64,000 nucleotides of DNA from Paenibacillus pinihumi DSM 23905 = JCM 16419 (GCF_000422505.1 NZ_KE383866.1:1-64000); one strand, 5' to 3'; positions 1 through 7,821 are shown, counted from the stretch's first letter. Notes: generated by a model from the sequence alone, not told the origin. Translations and numbers: made by a program.

Positions 1-153
1 GGTCGCACTCTACGTGAGTGCGTGGATTGAAACTTCTAACGGATTTAAACCTTCACGCTTACCCTCTCGTCGCACTCTACGTGAGTGCGTGGATTGAAAC
101 CCCTTTACCCATCTTGGCTAGTGTAGCGGTTGAGTTGGATTGTCAACATTGAA

Positions 154-948
154 TCAGACAACTTTTTTAAGGGCTGCTTGACGATACTGAACAGGCGTCA
201 TATATCCCAGCGATCCGTGAATTCGATGCTTGTTAAACCAGTTGACGTAGTCATATAGCTCCAATTCCAGGTGATGAAGGCTTTGGAAGTCCATTTGGTG
301 GATGAATTCCGTTTTCATGACCTTGTAGGTGGCTTCAGCCACAGCGTTGTCATAAGGACAGCCTTTCCTGCTTAGCGATCGGCCGATTTCGAAGGTTCCC
401 AGAAGCTCGTCCATTTTTTGGTTTTTAAACTCACTTCCGCGGTCCGTATGAAACCACTGGATTTGGCTCAAATCACCTTGTACCGTAGCAAAGGCACGGG
501 AAATCAGAGCAGCGTCCTTATTCGTACCTGCACTGTGGCCAATGATCTCTCGATTGAACAGGTCGATGAGCACGCAAACGTAGTGCCACCGGTGCTCAAC
601 CTTCACATACGTCAGATCGCTGACTACGAAGCGTTTGGCTTCGGTCTGCTCAAACGCACGATCTAACACATTCGTTGTTGTCGCCTCATTACATGCCGTT
701 TTGTGAGGCTTAAACTGGGCGATGGTATAGGTGGAGACCAAGCCCTGCTCTTGCATGATTCGGCCAATACGGCGTCTAGACACGATGAGCCCTTGTTCCT
801 GGAGTTTGGTTTTGAGCTTTCGTGTACCGTAGGCTTTTCGATTCTTGTGAAAAATCTGCACAATCGCTTCCGTTCGTTCATCTTCTTTCGGTTGTTCTTT
901 CGCTTCATAATAAAACGTACTTCTTGCGATTTGCAGGACGTCACACAT
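154..948 (-). CDS. IS3-family transposase OrfB (DDE integrase core)
   Basis: This is the catalytic half of the IS transposase, 264 residues from its first Met. The N-terminal part has the HTH_21 region (STFYYEAK, then the AYGTRKLKTKL motif), followed by the rve-type DDE core: first Asp in VVSDLTYVKV, second Asp in WFHTDRGSEF, and Glu in YDNAVAEATYKVMKTEF. It ends with the usual HGSLGYMTPVQYR motif. The frame stays open upstream of this Met as far as the end of orfA (VAIIRNNLDKYSVSAM), so the active protein is probably an OrfAB fusion made by -1 frameshifting at the CGAAAG just before the orfA stop. All catalytic motifs are present, so the copy may be active. Confidence 0.93.
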   Translation of the reverse strand: MCDVLQIARSTFYYEAKEQPKEDERTEAIVQIFHKNRKAYGTRKLKTKLQEQGLIVSRRRIGRIMQEQGLVSTYTIAQFKPHKTACNEATTTNVLDRAFEQTEAKRFVVSDLTYVKVEHRWHYVCVLIDLFNREIIGHSAGTNKDAALISRAFATVQGDLSQIQWFHTDRGSEFKNQKMDELLGTFEIGRSLSRKGCPYDNAVAEATYKVMKTEFIHQMDFQSLHHLELELYDYVNWFNKHRIHGSLGYMTPVQYRQAALKKVV

Positions 949-989
949 TGCTGATACCGAGTATTTATCAAGGTTATTCCGAATGATAG

Positions 990-1274
990 CTACTTTCGTC
1001 CCATGATCAGCGCGGCTTGCTTTAAAATATCATTCTCCATCTGCAGACGCTGAACTTGTTTACGTAGGGCGATCAGCTCGTTCTCTTCGGTTGATCGATT
1101 GTCCTTTTCCTTGAAGGAGCTCGTTGTCTTCGCTTGCTTGATCCAACGGTCTAGAGCCGAGGCTGTGAGGTCATATTCCTCCACAATCGCTGCCCTAGAC
1201 TTCCCGTTCTCATAGAGCTGCACCATTTGTTTTTTGAATGCTGTGGTAAAGGTACGTCGTTGTTGTTTTGGCAT
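990..1274 (-). CDS. IS3-family OrfA (DNA-binding, HTH and leucine zipper)
   Basis: A 94-residue protein with an N-terminal helix-turn-helix (about residues 8-50, including AIVEEYDLTASALDRWIKQAK) and a C-terminal heptad region (NELIALRKQVQRLQMENDIL) typical of IS3-family OrfA. It binds the IS ends and dimerises with OrfAB. Its stop codon directly follows a CGA-AAG pair; slipping back one base on A-AAG enters the orfB frame, the standard IS3 arrangement. A GGAGCGGAT ribosome binding site precedes the ATG. It is the 5' gene of the pair. Confidence 0.92.
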   Translation of the reverse strand: MPKQQRRTFTTAFKKQMVQLYENGKSRAAIVEEYDLTASALDRWIKQAKTTSSFKEKDNRSTEENELIALRKQVQRLQMENDILKQAALIMGRK

Positions 1275-1833
1275 TGTAGAGATCCGCTCCTTCGCATGAT
1301 AGGTCTATTCTACAAGCCCTCATTTTTATTGTCCAACTAAGTGTAGCCGATCCATCCACGCACTCTACGTGAGTGCGTGGATTGAAACTGGCAGAAGGGG
1401 TATTTTGGAGCGAACCGAAGAGTCGCACTCTACGTGAGTGCGTGGATTGAAACCCTGTTCGACGGATCGTCTGCCAAATCCTCATACGTCGCACTCTACG
1501 TGAGTGCGTGGATTGAAACATCATCTGCAAAAGCAATATGAACCTGTTCGAGTCGTCGCACTCTACGTGAGTGCGTGGATTGAAACATGATGACCTCCCT
1601 TTTGTAATTCTCCATTAAAAGTCGTACTCTATGTGAGTGCGTGGTTTGAAACTAATGTTCCAGTATCGAGCTGCCGCCCAACTTCAGTCGTCGCACTCTA
1701 TGTGAGTACTTGATTTAAACACCTCTTGTCTTAACCTTATTTAAATGTAAGTACTAAATGGTACATTACTTCTTATATCAAACAAAACAACTGCTTACTT
1801 ACCTTACAATGAAAAAAGAAAGCAGGGATTCCA

Positions 1834-1983
1834 ATTAAAAAATTTATTATGTGGATTTCAGCAGTTTTCGTACTATTCATCATTTTCTCATTGTGGGGTT
1901 ACAGTAAAGTATTAGTCCAAAAAGATGATTTACCTACTCCGGCAAAGTCAGAAACAACAATCACTAAGCCGAACAATAGCTAG
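1834..1983 (+). CDS. Small membrane peptide, possible ATT start
   Basis: This 49-codon frame encodes a short basic N-terminus (Lys-Lys), one hydrophobic helix (FIMWISAVFVLFIIFSLWGY) and a polar tail ending TKPNNS, which looks like a single-pass membrane or exported peptide. The only ATG in frame (1849-1851) starts inside the hydrophobic helix and is 21 bases from the purine-rich AAGCAGGG. Reading from the ATT at 1834 gives a normal x-Lys-Lys-Phe-Ile start at good spacing, so ATT initiation (as in infC) is proposed but unproven. A perfect hairpin follows at once. I do not recognise the family. Confidence 0.5.
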   Translation: MKKFIMWISAVFVLFIIFSLWGYSKVLVQKDDLPTPAKSETTITKPNNS

Positions 1984-1986
1984 AGC

Positions 1987-2036
1987 AAAAGAAGTGGGCA
2001 ATCCAGAAATAACATCTGGATTGCCCACTTCTTTTA
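1987..2036 (+). terminator. Perfect 21-bp hairpin terminator
   Basis: Arms at 1987-2007 and 2015-2035 are perfectly complementary over 21 bp around a 7-base loop (AATAACA). It starts four bases after the small peptide stop. The right arm ends in CTTTT, and the A-rich left arm allows termination on the other strand too. The absence of any mismatch is unusual. Confidence 0.8.
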
Positions 2037-2085
2037 TTCTAAAGTTCTATATAAGTTGAGCAAAAGAAACAAAAGAATGCGGACA

Positions 2086-2192
2086 TAGTGTGAAATGGTT
2101 CTGGAGAAGCGAATCGCCCGCCTTTGTTGCCGGATTTCCTCCTTACTGGGCTTCATTCCGGAAACCCAGCAACAACAGCGAACGAAAGAACA
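2086..2192 (-). repeat. Dispersed palindromic repeat, copy 1
   Basis: Read on the minus strand this copy has the family order: GCTGTTG, loop, CGGATTT core, CAAAGGCG, then GCTTCTCCAG (reverse complement of CTGGAGAAGC at 2101). Relatives lie at 40352-40475, 50372-50486 and 58630-58748. The outer arms (GTGTGAAATGGTTCT against AGAACATTATACAC) are roughly self-complementary. It lies just past the end of the AraC/FecB-type regulator. Confidence 0.7.
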
Positions 2193-2231
2193 TTATACAC
2201 GGCAGCCTTACTCCACAGTCATTCCTACCGT

Positions 2232-3356
2232 TCAACCAGAAGAACGAATAGTCATTGCAGCCTCCTGAACTTGTCCCATCATGGACACAGGGTCCTCCCG
2301 CAGCCAATCCTCGCCGATCAGGAAGCACCGTCCATTCTTGACCGCTTCAAGCTCCTGCCACTTCGAAGTACGGGATAGCGCTGCGAACTCTGCCTGTGAC
2401 TCATCATCGGGCGAAACAACAACAAACATATAATCCCCCGTGTGCATGGACAGTTCACTTACCGGGACAACTTCCTTGAACATATGATCCTTCCTGAGCT
2501 GTACCCGTCTTACCGGTTCCGGTGCGCGCAAGCCCAAATCCCGGTATAACACGCCCATATCATAGTAGACATCGAATGTTGCAGGCAGCCCCCTCATCCA
2601 GAGGAAGGATACGGTGTGACCGTCACGAATGACCTCCTGCAGCATGCGCTTGTTCTCGCTTACGTTGCGCAGGTAACTCTCCACCCAAGCCTCCGCGGTA
2701 TCACTCTTGCCTACCCAATCAGCTATGAATCGGAAACGGTCGAAAAATGGCATCGACCAGGCAACGTCAAGCGTTGGCGCGATTCTGGCATAATTCTCAT
2801 AGTGATGGCCGTTAAAGGTCACAATAACATCCGGCTTTAACGCCGACAGCCTGTCTATATGAGGGGTGACAACAGTTTGGGCAATGTGCTCGATACCTTC
2901 AATTTGATGGCGGTAAAAGCCGCATTTCATGAGCTGGCTTGGTGCTCCGACGGGCTTGATGCCCAGTGCAAGCAACTCGCCCAGGAATTGCAGGGATGCA
3001 ATGCGTACATGGTTTCTTCTTAATTTCATATACAATTTCGGAGATACTCCGGTATGCTGCTTGAAGCTGCGGCTAAAATGAAATGGATCACGGAACCCGA
3101 TGCTGCCGGCAATTTCATGAATGGAGCTGTCCGAGGATACCAGCAGCTGCTTGGCCCGGCTGACACGCTGGGCAATCAGGTAATCGATTGGACTGCGCCC
3201 TGTCAACTGCTTGAATATCCGCGAGTAGTGCCGCGGCGAGAGGCTTGCTGCCCTGGATAATTCATCAAGTGTCATCGGTTGAGAGAGATTTTCCCGTAAA
3301 ATACCGATTGTTCGCTCTACTGCCTCAATAACATCCTGTTCGTTATCCATCACCAT
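2232..3356 (-). CDS. AraC-type regulator fused to a FecB/PBP-like domain (Btr-like)
   Basis: A 374-residue protein. Residues about 10-110 form two AraC helix-turn-helices (MTLDELSRAASLSPRHYSRIF and SIHEIAGSIGFRDPFHFSRSF), and residues about 120-374 resemble the periplasmic binding fold of ferric-siderophore binders (LGELLALGIKPVGAP, LSALKPDVIVTF). This inverted layout, with the DNA-binding domain first, matches B. subtilis Btr, where the sensor domain binds ferri-siderophore in the cytoplasm and activates uptake genes. It lies 115 bases downstream of the siderophore-binding lipoprotein on the same strand, its probable target or operon partner. The start follows GGGGAGAACTCTG. The ligand cannot be told from sequence. 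Confidence 0.88.
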   Translation of the reverse strand: MVMDNEQDVIEAVERTIGILRENLSQPMTLDELSRAASLSPRHYSRIFKQLTGRSPIDYLIAQRVSRAKQLLVSSDSSIHEIAGSIGFRDPFHFSRSFKQHTGVSPKLYMKLRRNHVRIASLQFLGELLALGIKPVGAPSQLMKCGFYRHQIEGIEHIAQTVVTPHIDRLSALKPDVIVTFNGHHYENYARIAPTLDVAWSMPFFDRFRFIADWVGKSDTAEAWVESYLRNVSENKRMLQEVIRDGHTVSFLWMRGLPATFDVYYDMGVLYRDLGLRAPEPVRRVQLRKDHMFKEVVPVSELSMHTGDYMFVVVSPDDESQAEFAALSRTSKWQELEAVKNGRCFLIGEDWLREDPVSMMGQVQEAAMTIRSSG

Positions 3357-3383
3357 CAGAGTTCTCCCCTATCAATACCAAAG

Positions 3384-3411
3384 GTTCCCCGGCTAACGCC
3401 GGAGAACCTGA
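3384..3411 (-). terminator. Hairpin between binder and regulator genes
   Basis: AGGTTCCCCGGC / GCCGGAGAACCT with a TAAC loop and one mismatch. No U-run follows on the minus strand, so it may be a weak or processing hairpin that allows read-through from the lipoprotein gene into the regulator. Confidence 0.5.
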
Positions 3412-3471
3412 ATGATTTTCACATGCTTATATTGTACACGGTCAAATATCGTTTGGACAAGCTGACAGAAG

Positions 3472-4485
3472 CTATGGCTGGCTCAACAATTTTACCGCAT
3501 CGTCAATTTGGGCGCTAAAGGACATGACATCATAAGAGAACCAAAGATTGGAGTCCAGCGTATATACCTTATGGTTTTTGACAGCTGGCAAGTTGCTCCA
3601 AAGTCTGCTGTTGCCTACCTTCTCCAGGAAGTCCGGATCATTATCAAACTTGACGACGAAGAGGCGGTCAGCCGATGCAAACTCCGGCAGCTTCTCCATG
3701 GAAATGTTCATTCCAAGCTCATGCTCATCCTTGTTCCAGGCTTGCTTCACCGCATCCGTCATCGGGAACTTAAGCGATTCAAACAGCACATAACCTACGT
3801 TGCCATTACCATATACCCGCAATTGGCCTTTGTCGAAGCCTCCAATAACAACGGTCCCGAATGTCTCCCCTTCCTTGACAAATGAGGACAGCTTGGCTCT
3901 TGCTTCTTCAGCCTTCTTGTTATAGTTCTGAACCCATTCCTCTGCCTGCTCAGACATTCCCAACACGTCAGCGGTATCCTTGAAATGCTGGAAAGCGTCA
4001 TTGCCTGCCCATTTAACGATTACTGTAGGCGCAATTTTGCTTAATTTGTCAAGCTGCTCCTCGTGCCAGTCTGCCCCGATAATCAGATCCGGCTGCAGCT
4101 CCAGTATTTTCTCCAGATTCGGGTCATTGGCAGCACCAGTATCTTCGATTCCGCCAACCTGATCCTTAATGGAGACAAAGTTTTTCAGCAAATGCGTCGC
4201 TGCACCGACCGGCTTAACGCCTACAGCCAGCATCTCAGGCAAATATTGCAAAACGACAATGCGCTGCGGATGAGTTGGAATTTCGACCTCTCTGCCCAGT
4301 CCGTCTTTATAAGTTGTAGTGGCGGCTTCTTGTGCGGCATTCGGCTGTTGTGCAGTATCTCCACCATTTGTACCTGCCTGCGGGCTGCTGTTAGGTGACA
4401 CTGCCGAGCTGCCGCATCCGGACAACACCACGGTAAGAACGATCAACATGATAAACCAATGAATTCTGTTTCTTGCATGAAGCAT
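3472..4485 (-). CDS. Iron-siderophore ABC transporter binding lipoprotein (FecB/FhuD type)
   Basis: A 337-residue lipoprotein from the chosen ATG (the N-terminus reads MLHARNRIHW). The signal peptide ends in a lipobox (VVLSGCGSS), then a low-complexity Ser/Gly/Gln linker, then the siderophore-binding fold: GREVEIPTHPQRIVVLQ, PEMLAVGVKPVGA, LELQPDLIIG, and a long connecting helix. The frame stays open further upstream, but that would place non-signal sequence before the lipobox. It should capture a ferric siderophore outside the membrane and pass it to FecCD-type permeases, none of which are in the window. A near-perfect Fur box lies 29 bases before the start, so iron repression is expected. 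Confidence 0.93.
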   Translation of the reverse strand: MLHARNRIHWFIMLIVLTVVLSGCGSSAVSPNSSPQAGTNGGDTAQQPNAAQEAATTTYKDGLGREVEIPTHPQRIVVLQYLPEMLAVGVKPVGAATHLLKNFVSIKDQVGGIEDTGAANDPNLEKILELQPDLIIGADWHEEQLDKLSKIAPTVIVKWAGNDAFQHFKDTADVLGMSEQAEEWVQNYNKKAEEARAKLSSFVKEGETFGTVVIGGFDKGQLRVYGNGNVGYVLFESLKFPMTDAVKQAWNKDEHELGMNISMEKLPEFASADRLFVVKFDNDPDFLEKVGNSRLWSNLPAVKNHKVYTLDSNLWFSYDVMSFSAQIDDAVKLLSQP

Positions 4486-4513
4486 GATAAATGGATCCCC
4501 TTTTTTATTAGAA

Positions 4514-4528
4514 TAATAATCATTATCA
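4514..4528 (-). promoter_or_regulatory. Fur box upstream of the siderophore-binding lipoprotein
   Basis: Read on the minus strand the site is TGATAATGATTATTA, matching 14 of 15 positions of the Bacillus 7-1-7 Fur consensus TGATAATnATTATCA. It lies in an AT-rich promoter region between the terminator of the lyase operon and the lipoprotein start. Confidence 0.88.
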
Positions 4529-4578
4529 ATTATTATAAAAAAGAATGCTGCAACAATCCATGTCGGATATGGACAAAA

Positions 4579-4648
4579 AAATTCCCCGCCCACAGAAGCA
4601 CCTTCATAACTTTGAAGTGTTGTAACCTTCTGCGGGCGGGGAATTCCA
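4579..4648 (-). terminator. Terminator of the lyase-like operon
   Basis: Long arms AATTCCCCGCCCACAGAAG (4580-4598) and CTTCTGCGGGCGGGGAATT (4629-4647) pair with one mismatch. The inner CTTCTGCGGGCGGG is nearly the same as the hairpin at 8946-9003, beyond the divergent gene at the other end of the block. Confidence 0.78.
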
Positions 4649-4727
4649 GTATACAATCGCCTATTCAGTTATTGTCACATGAGACATTCCCGAAGGACAG
4701 CTTCATGTTATGGATGGACATTATAGC

Positions 4728-6062
4728 TTATTTCAGTTCAGAGATTAACGAAACCAAAAAGAACTTTTCGGCCAAATAATGATTAATGCCGGCTGCCAGA
4801 CCGGCACTTCCGCCTGCCGCATCGACATTCAAATCCGGAAACACTTCCATTACCTTCATTTCGTTTCCGCGAACCCTATTCGCCTTAGCAGCAGCACCAA
4901 GAAGACATGACAATAGAAATTGGTAAGCACTCAGCGCTTTCAATGCTTTTCGGGAAGCTCCAAAACTAAACTCTACATGATCCTCCTGATTGCCTTTGGT
5001 AGGAATCGAATCTGCACTTGCGGGCAGACACAAGGATTGAATGGTTCTGACTTTTGCCAAGGCAATCTCCCTGATTGCACGTATGCCTATGCCTTCCTCC
5101 CGTTCCAGGCAATCAATTAACTCCATGATATAGTTCGCCTTGTCGGCAATGAGGATGTTAAGCAGATCCATTACATAGCCTACTTGTGTATTGCTGCAAT
5201 TACACCCCATCACGGCCTCATATCCATCCTCCACTTCGAATAAAAGCGGGTTGTCGCAAGTAATATTGTTCTCAAAGTTTACCGTATTCAAAATAATGGC
5301 GAAGGCCTTATCAACAGCCCTGTCTATATGCTCTTTGGAGTCAATCCGAATCTGTCTGCCCTGATTCAGAACTATCCCGATCTTCTCTTCAATAGACAGC
5401 AGCTGCTGCATATTATGGCAGGCAAAAATAGCGATAGCCTGTGTCATCGTCGACCCATTCATCTGGGCAAGCACTTCTTTACATTCCAATGAGAAAACAG
5501 TATCCATACCAAGCGATTCAAAACAAGCCTGGGCACGCATCTGTCTGCCGTTATAAAACACTTCCGCTTCTTCCAGCCCGCTGACGACCATCGCATTATG
5601 GGCTAGCGGGCCAAGGTCACTTAAGCCTGTAGACCCTAACCCGCGGACCGCTGGCGCAATGCCATGATTGAATATATCTAGCATTCTTTCAATCAGCTCG
5701 GGTCGCACCCCCGAGTACCCCCGGCTTAACACGTTGGCACGAATGAGCATTGAGGCTCTTGTGATGACAGGATTCAGATACTCCCCCATACCTGCTGCAT
5801 GGGGATATGGAATGGTTTTATTCCATTCAAGATGCTCCTGCGGCGATAATGCCGTATCTTTCAGATTGCCAAGTCCCGTATTCACACCATAAACAACTGG
5901 CGCATCCTCCCCAAGCCAGCGTGTAATCTGCTCTCTGCTGCTGTCACACCTGGCTTTGGCTGCAGGCTCCAGACCAACCATGCCCAATTCCCCGCGCACA
6001 GCTTGAATAATATGTTCAACGGTTAAGCTGTAACCATCAATATCATAATGTGTATTCTTCAT
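4728..6062 (-). CDS. Histidine/phenylalanine ammonia-lyase-fold protein A, MIO triad missing
   Basis: A 444-residue member of the aromatic amino acid lyase family. It keeps the tyrosine loop (VYGVNTGLGNLKD, Tyr58), an Asn-Gly-Ser helix start (Asn202) and QEDHVEFSF (residues 359-366). At the place where HAL has G-S-V-G-A-S-G-D-L it reads GSTGLSDLGPLAH (143-155), so the Ala-Ser-Gly that cyclises to the MIO electrophile is gone and one residue is lost. The QDxYSxR segment with the carboxylate-binding Arg is also absent, which explains the length (about 500 is usual). It starts 13 bases after protein B, with GGGGAGG before the ATG, and they form an operon. Classical lyase chemistry looks impossible for A alone; a heteromer with B or another reaction is possible. 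Confidence 0.85.
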   Translation of the reverse strand: MKNTHYDIDGYSLTVEHIIQAVRGELGMVGLEPAAKARCDSSREQITRWLGEDAPVVYGVNTGLGNLKDTALSPQEHLEWNKTIPYPHAAGMGEYLNPVITRASMLIRANVLSRGYSGVRPELIERMLDIFNHGIAPAVRGLGSTGLSDLGPLAHNAMVVSGLEEAEVFYNGRQMRAQACFESLGMDTVFSLECKEVLAQMNGSTMTQAIAIFACHNMQQLLSIEEKIGIVLNQGRQIRIDSKEHIDRAVDKAFAIILNTVNFENNITCDNPLLFEVEDGYEAVMGCNCSNTQVGYVMDLLNILIADKANYIMELIDCLEREEGIGIRAIREIALAKVRTIQSLCLPASADSIPTKGNQEDHVEFSFGASRKALKALSAYQFLLSCLLGAAAKANRVRGNEMKVMEVFPDLNVDAAGGSAGLAAGINHYLAEKFFLVSLISELK

Positions 6063-6074
6063 TGCCTCCCCACC

Positions 6075-7532
6075 CTACCTTAATTCTCCAATCCTATTTT
6101 CAACGCCCTGAAGCACAATGCCTTCCCTGACGACTTTCTCAGCAGTGACCATATCGGGCGACGCGAAGCGGTTTACCGTCACCAGTTGCACATGTTCTCT
6201 AAATACACGCAGCGCTTCTCTGGAACCAACGCCAAATTCGAAGTCTGCCAGCTTGGCCTTTGCAAGATCCATCCCTTGAGCAGACATGAACATCTCGATT
6301 CCCAAAATCTTGTCAAGCAATGAAATGGCATTCAGCACCTTTATAGCAGACGCAAACGTCGTGCACATATATTTTTTTGTTATGGAATCAAATTTTGAAA
6401 AGGATGCATTCGGAACGGCAAGCAATTTCAACTCCGCCAATATGCCCGTTGCAGAGGCCTGAATGACAGGGAATCCATGATTAAAGCCCGGGTTTTCCCC
6501 GACCAGATTCATCGGCAGCCCGTAGGACAATTTGCTGTCTAAAAGTCTGAAGCTTCTTCGCTCGCTAATGTTGCCCAGGTCAATCAGACCTATCGTTAAC
6601 AAATCCAATAAGTACCCCGGCAAGGGATTCAAATTCTCTGGTATGGCATTGATATCCTCGGCGAGCTGCCTTTTCAGCCATAGGGCAGTATCCCGGACAC
6701 CTCCATGCGTTTGGGGCACAGCCCGGATACTGATCGCATCTTGACAGCGCGGACCATTGTCCCCGCCGAATGCTTCCCGGCCTCTTTCCGTCGTAAATTC
6801 ACTATCGGCAATCATTCTTCTTACATTCTCCGCGACCTCAATTTGGCTGGTATAGGGTCTGCCAAGCTCATGCAGTCGCCGATCAAAGGCCCCGGTCTCT
6901 CCACGTATCGCTTCGAGGTGCATCGCAACACAAATATCTGCTGTTTTTGTCAATCTCGAAGCCGCGGACAGCGCATAAATAGACATGGCCGTGGAAACAC
7001 AACATAGATTCGTAATAAATGAAGCTTCTTCCCTGCTATATGAAAGCTTGTTCAAACCCGTCTCTCTAAACAATTCTCCGACGGTTTTTATTTTGCCGTC
7101 ATGATGGCATACCAGATCTTCTTCCCCATAGAGGATTAAGGCAAGCTCACTCATGGCGGATAACTCCGTCATATTTTCCTTATGCAAGCAAGGAGCGATA
7201 CGATCGTTCACAAAATATAAAACTCTTTCCACAAATGCTTCACTTACTAACCCGGAATGCTTGATCGAGTGATTCAACAGCAGATATAAACTCAAAAGAC
7301 CGATTTCCGAAGGCCATAACTCGCCATCATATCGTACATAGTCCCTTAGCACATCTGGCAAGCTTTTCTCATTTCCTTCAAAGATTTCCGGTTTGCGATC
7401 CGACTGGATCGAGTCCACCGGAGTTTGATGATGATGTGCGGCAATTTTAATTTCTGCTCTCAAACCTGCCAATATTGCAGCCATATCCTCCATTGTCAGG
7501 TTGGAACCATTTAATTGTAGTGGAGCATTCAT
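6075..7532 (-). CDS. Histidine/phenylalanine ammonia-lyase-fold protein B, MIO triad missing
   Basis: A 485-residue protein from the ATG preceded by AAGGAG and nine bases; the open frame extends 33 codons further but lacks a better site. It is recognisable by SIRAVPQTHGGVRD following QDA (QDAISIR, 264-270), matching the HAL QDxYSxR motif, and by the long helical C-terminal half. It lacks the tyrosine loop, and at the MIO position reads ELSAMSELALI (123-133) instead of GASGDLA. It therefore keeps the motif that protein A lost and has lost the loop that A keeps. Active sites of this family are built from three subunits, so an A/B heterotetramer with composite sites is conceivable (inference). 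A Fur-like site overlaps its promoter region. Confidence 0.82.
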   Translation of the reverse strand: MNAPLQLNGSNLTMEDMAAILAGLRAEIKIAAHHHQTPVDSIQSDRKPEIFEGNEKSLPDVLRDYVRYDGELWPSEIGLLSLYLLLNHSIKHSGLVSEAFVERVLYFVNDRIAPCLHKENMTELSAMSELALILYGEEDLVCHHDGKIKTVGELFRETGLNKLSYSREEASFITNLCCVSTAMSIYALSAASRLTKTADICVAMHLEAIRGETGAFDRRLHELGRPYTSQIEVAENVRRMIADSEFTTERGREAFGGDNGPRCQDAISIRAVPQTHGGVRDTALWLKRQLAEDINAIPENLNPLPGYLLDLLTIGLIDLGNISERRSFRLLDSKLSYGLPMNLVGENPGFNHGFPVIQASATGILAELKLLAVPNASFSKFDSITKKYMCTTFASAIKVLNAISLLDKILGIEMFMSAQGMDLAKAKLADFEFGVGSREALRVFREHVQLVTVNRFASPDMVTAEKVVREGIVLQGVENRIGELR

Positions 7533-7574
7533 CTTCTCATACTCCTTGTATGTTATTTGTTCGAATAAATTATT

Positions 7575-7631
7575 ATATAATGATAACGATTTATTAATTA
7601 AATAGTAGATTGCATCTCTGTTTATTGTCAA
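7575..7631 (-). promoter_or_regulatory. Promoter with Fur-like site for the lyase-like operon
   Basis: On the minus strand a -35 TTGACA (7631-7626) and -10 TACTAT (7607-7602) are separated by 18 bases. Just downstream, + strand ATAATGATAACGATTTA (7577-7593) keeps the TGATAA-n-n-ATT core of a Fur box but is degenerate in the second half. Control by Fur or a related metal regulator is plausible, not proven. Confidence 0.55.
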
Positions 7632-7783
7632 TCTTTTTTCTATAATTCCTATAGGATTTATTCAAACACAACTTTAAGCGACAGATACAGTTTATTACAA
7701 ATTATATCCCAAGTAAACAAGTAGGATTGACATGAATTCCATAAGATGCTATATTAGCTCTATCGAATTTATATAATAATTCA

Positions 7784-7800
7784 TTATCAACAATTGATAA
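7784..7800. promoter_or_regulatory. Palindromic operator TTATCAA-CAA-TTGATAA
   Basis: A perfect 7-3-7 palindrome, overlapping Fur-like ATTCATTATCA on its left. It lies in the divergent region between the lyase-like operon and the OpuAC-like gene, next to an AAGGAGG (7803-7809). It resembles a metal-regulator or Fur-type operator. Confidence 0.5.
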
Positions 7801-7821
7801 TTAAGGAGGCGGCCATTCGAC

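Larger units (their letters stand above)
120..1347 (-). mobile_element. IS3-family (IS150-like) insertion sequence inside a CRISPR spacer
   Basis: The element is about 1.2 kb and carries orfA and orfB on the minus strand. The inner ends share the IS150-group motif AGTTGGA (left GAGTTGGATTGTC; right end read inward TTAGTTGGACAAT). An 8-base direct repeat AGTGTAGC occurs at both junctions (120-127 and 1340-1347) and probably marks or includes the target duplication. Eight is longer than the 3-5 bases usual for IS3 elements, so the exact tips are uncertain by a few bases. The element sits within a spacer and leaves the flanking repeats nearly intact. Confidence 0.88.
2..1720 (+). CRISPR. Type I-C CRISPR array, leader-distal part, split by an IS
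   Basis: Eight 32-base repeats (GTCGCACTC..GTGGATTGAAAC type) lie at 2-33, 69-100, 1357-1388, 1422-1453, 1488-1519, 1555-1586, 1621-1652 and 1690-1720, with spacers of 33-37 bases. The sequence is the classic I-C repeat, with a CGCACTC/GAGTGCG stem and the ATTGAAAC 5' handle at its 3' end, so the array reads on the + strand. Repeats 7 and 8 are degenerate (8 also lacks one base), as expected at the old, leader-distal end; the leader and cas genes should lie to the left of the window. The spacer after repeat 2 is interrupted by an IS3-family element. Joining bases 101-127 to 1348-1356 restores a normal 36-base spacer. Repeat 3 begins CA instead of GT. Confidence 0.97.

Noticed and set aside
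1357-1388. Repeat 3 as a separate second array
   Set aside because: Spacing and sequence agree with one array interrupted by the IS.
1210-1536. 108-residue frame with repeated FQSTHSRRVR
   Set aside because: It is the reverse translation of type I-C CRISPR repeats and spacers, a well-known false protein.
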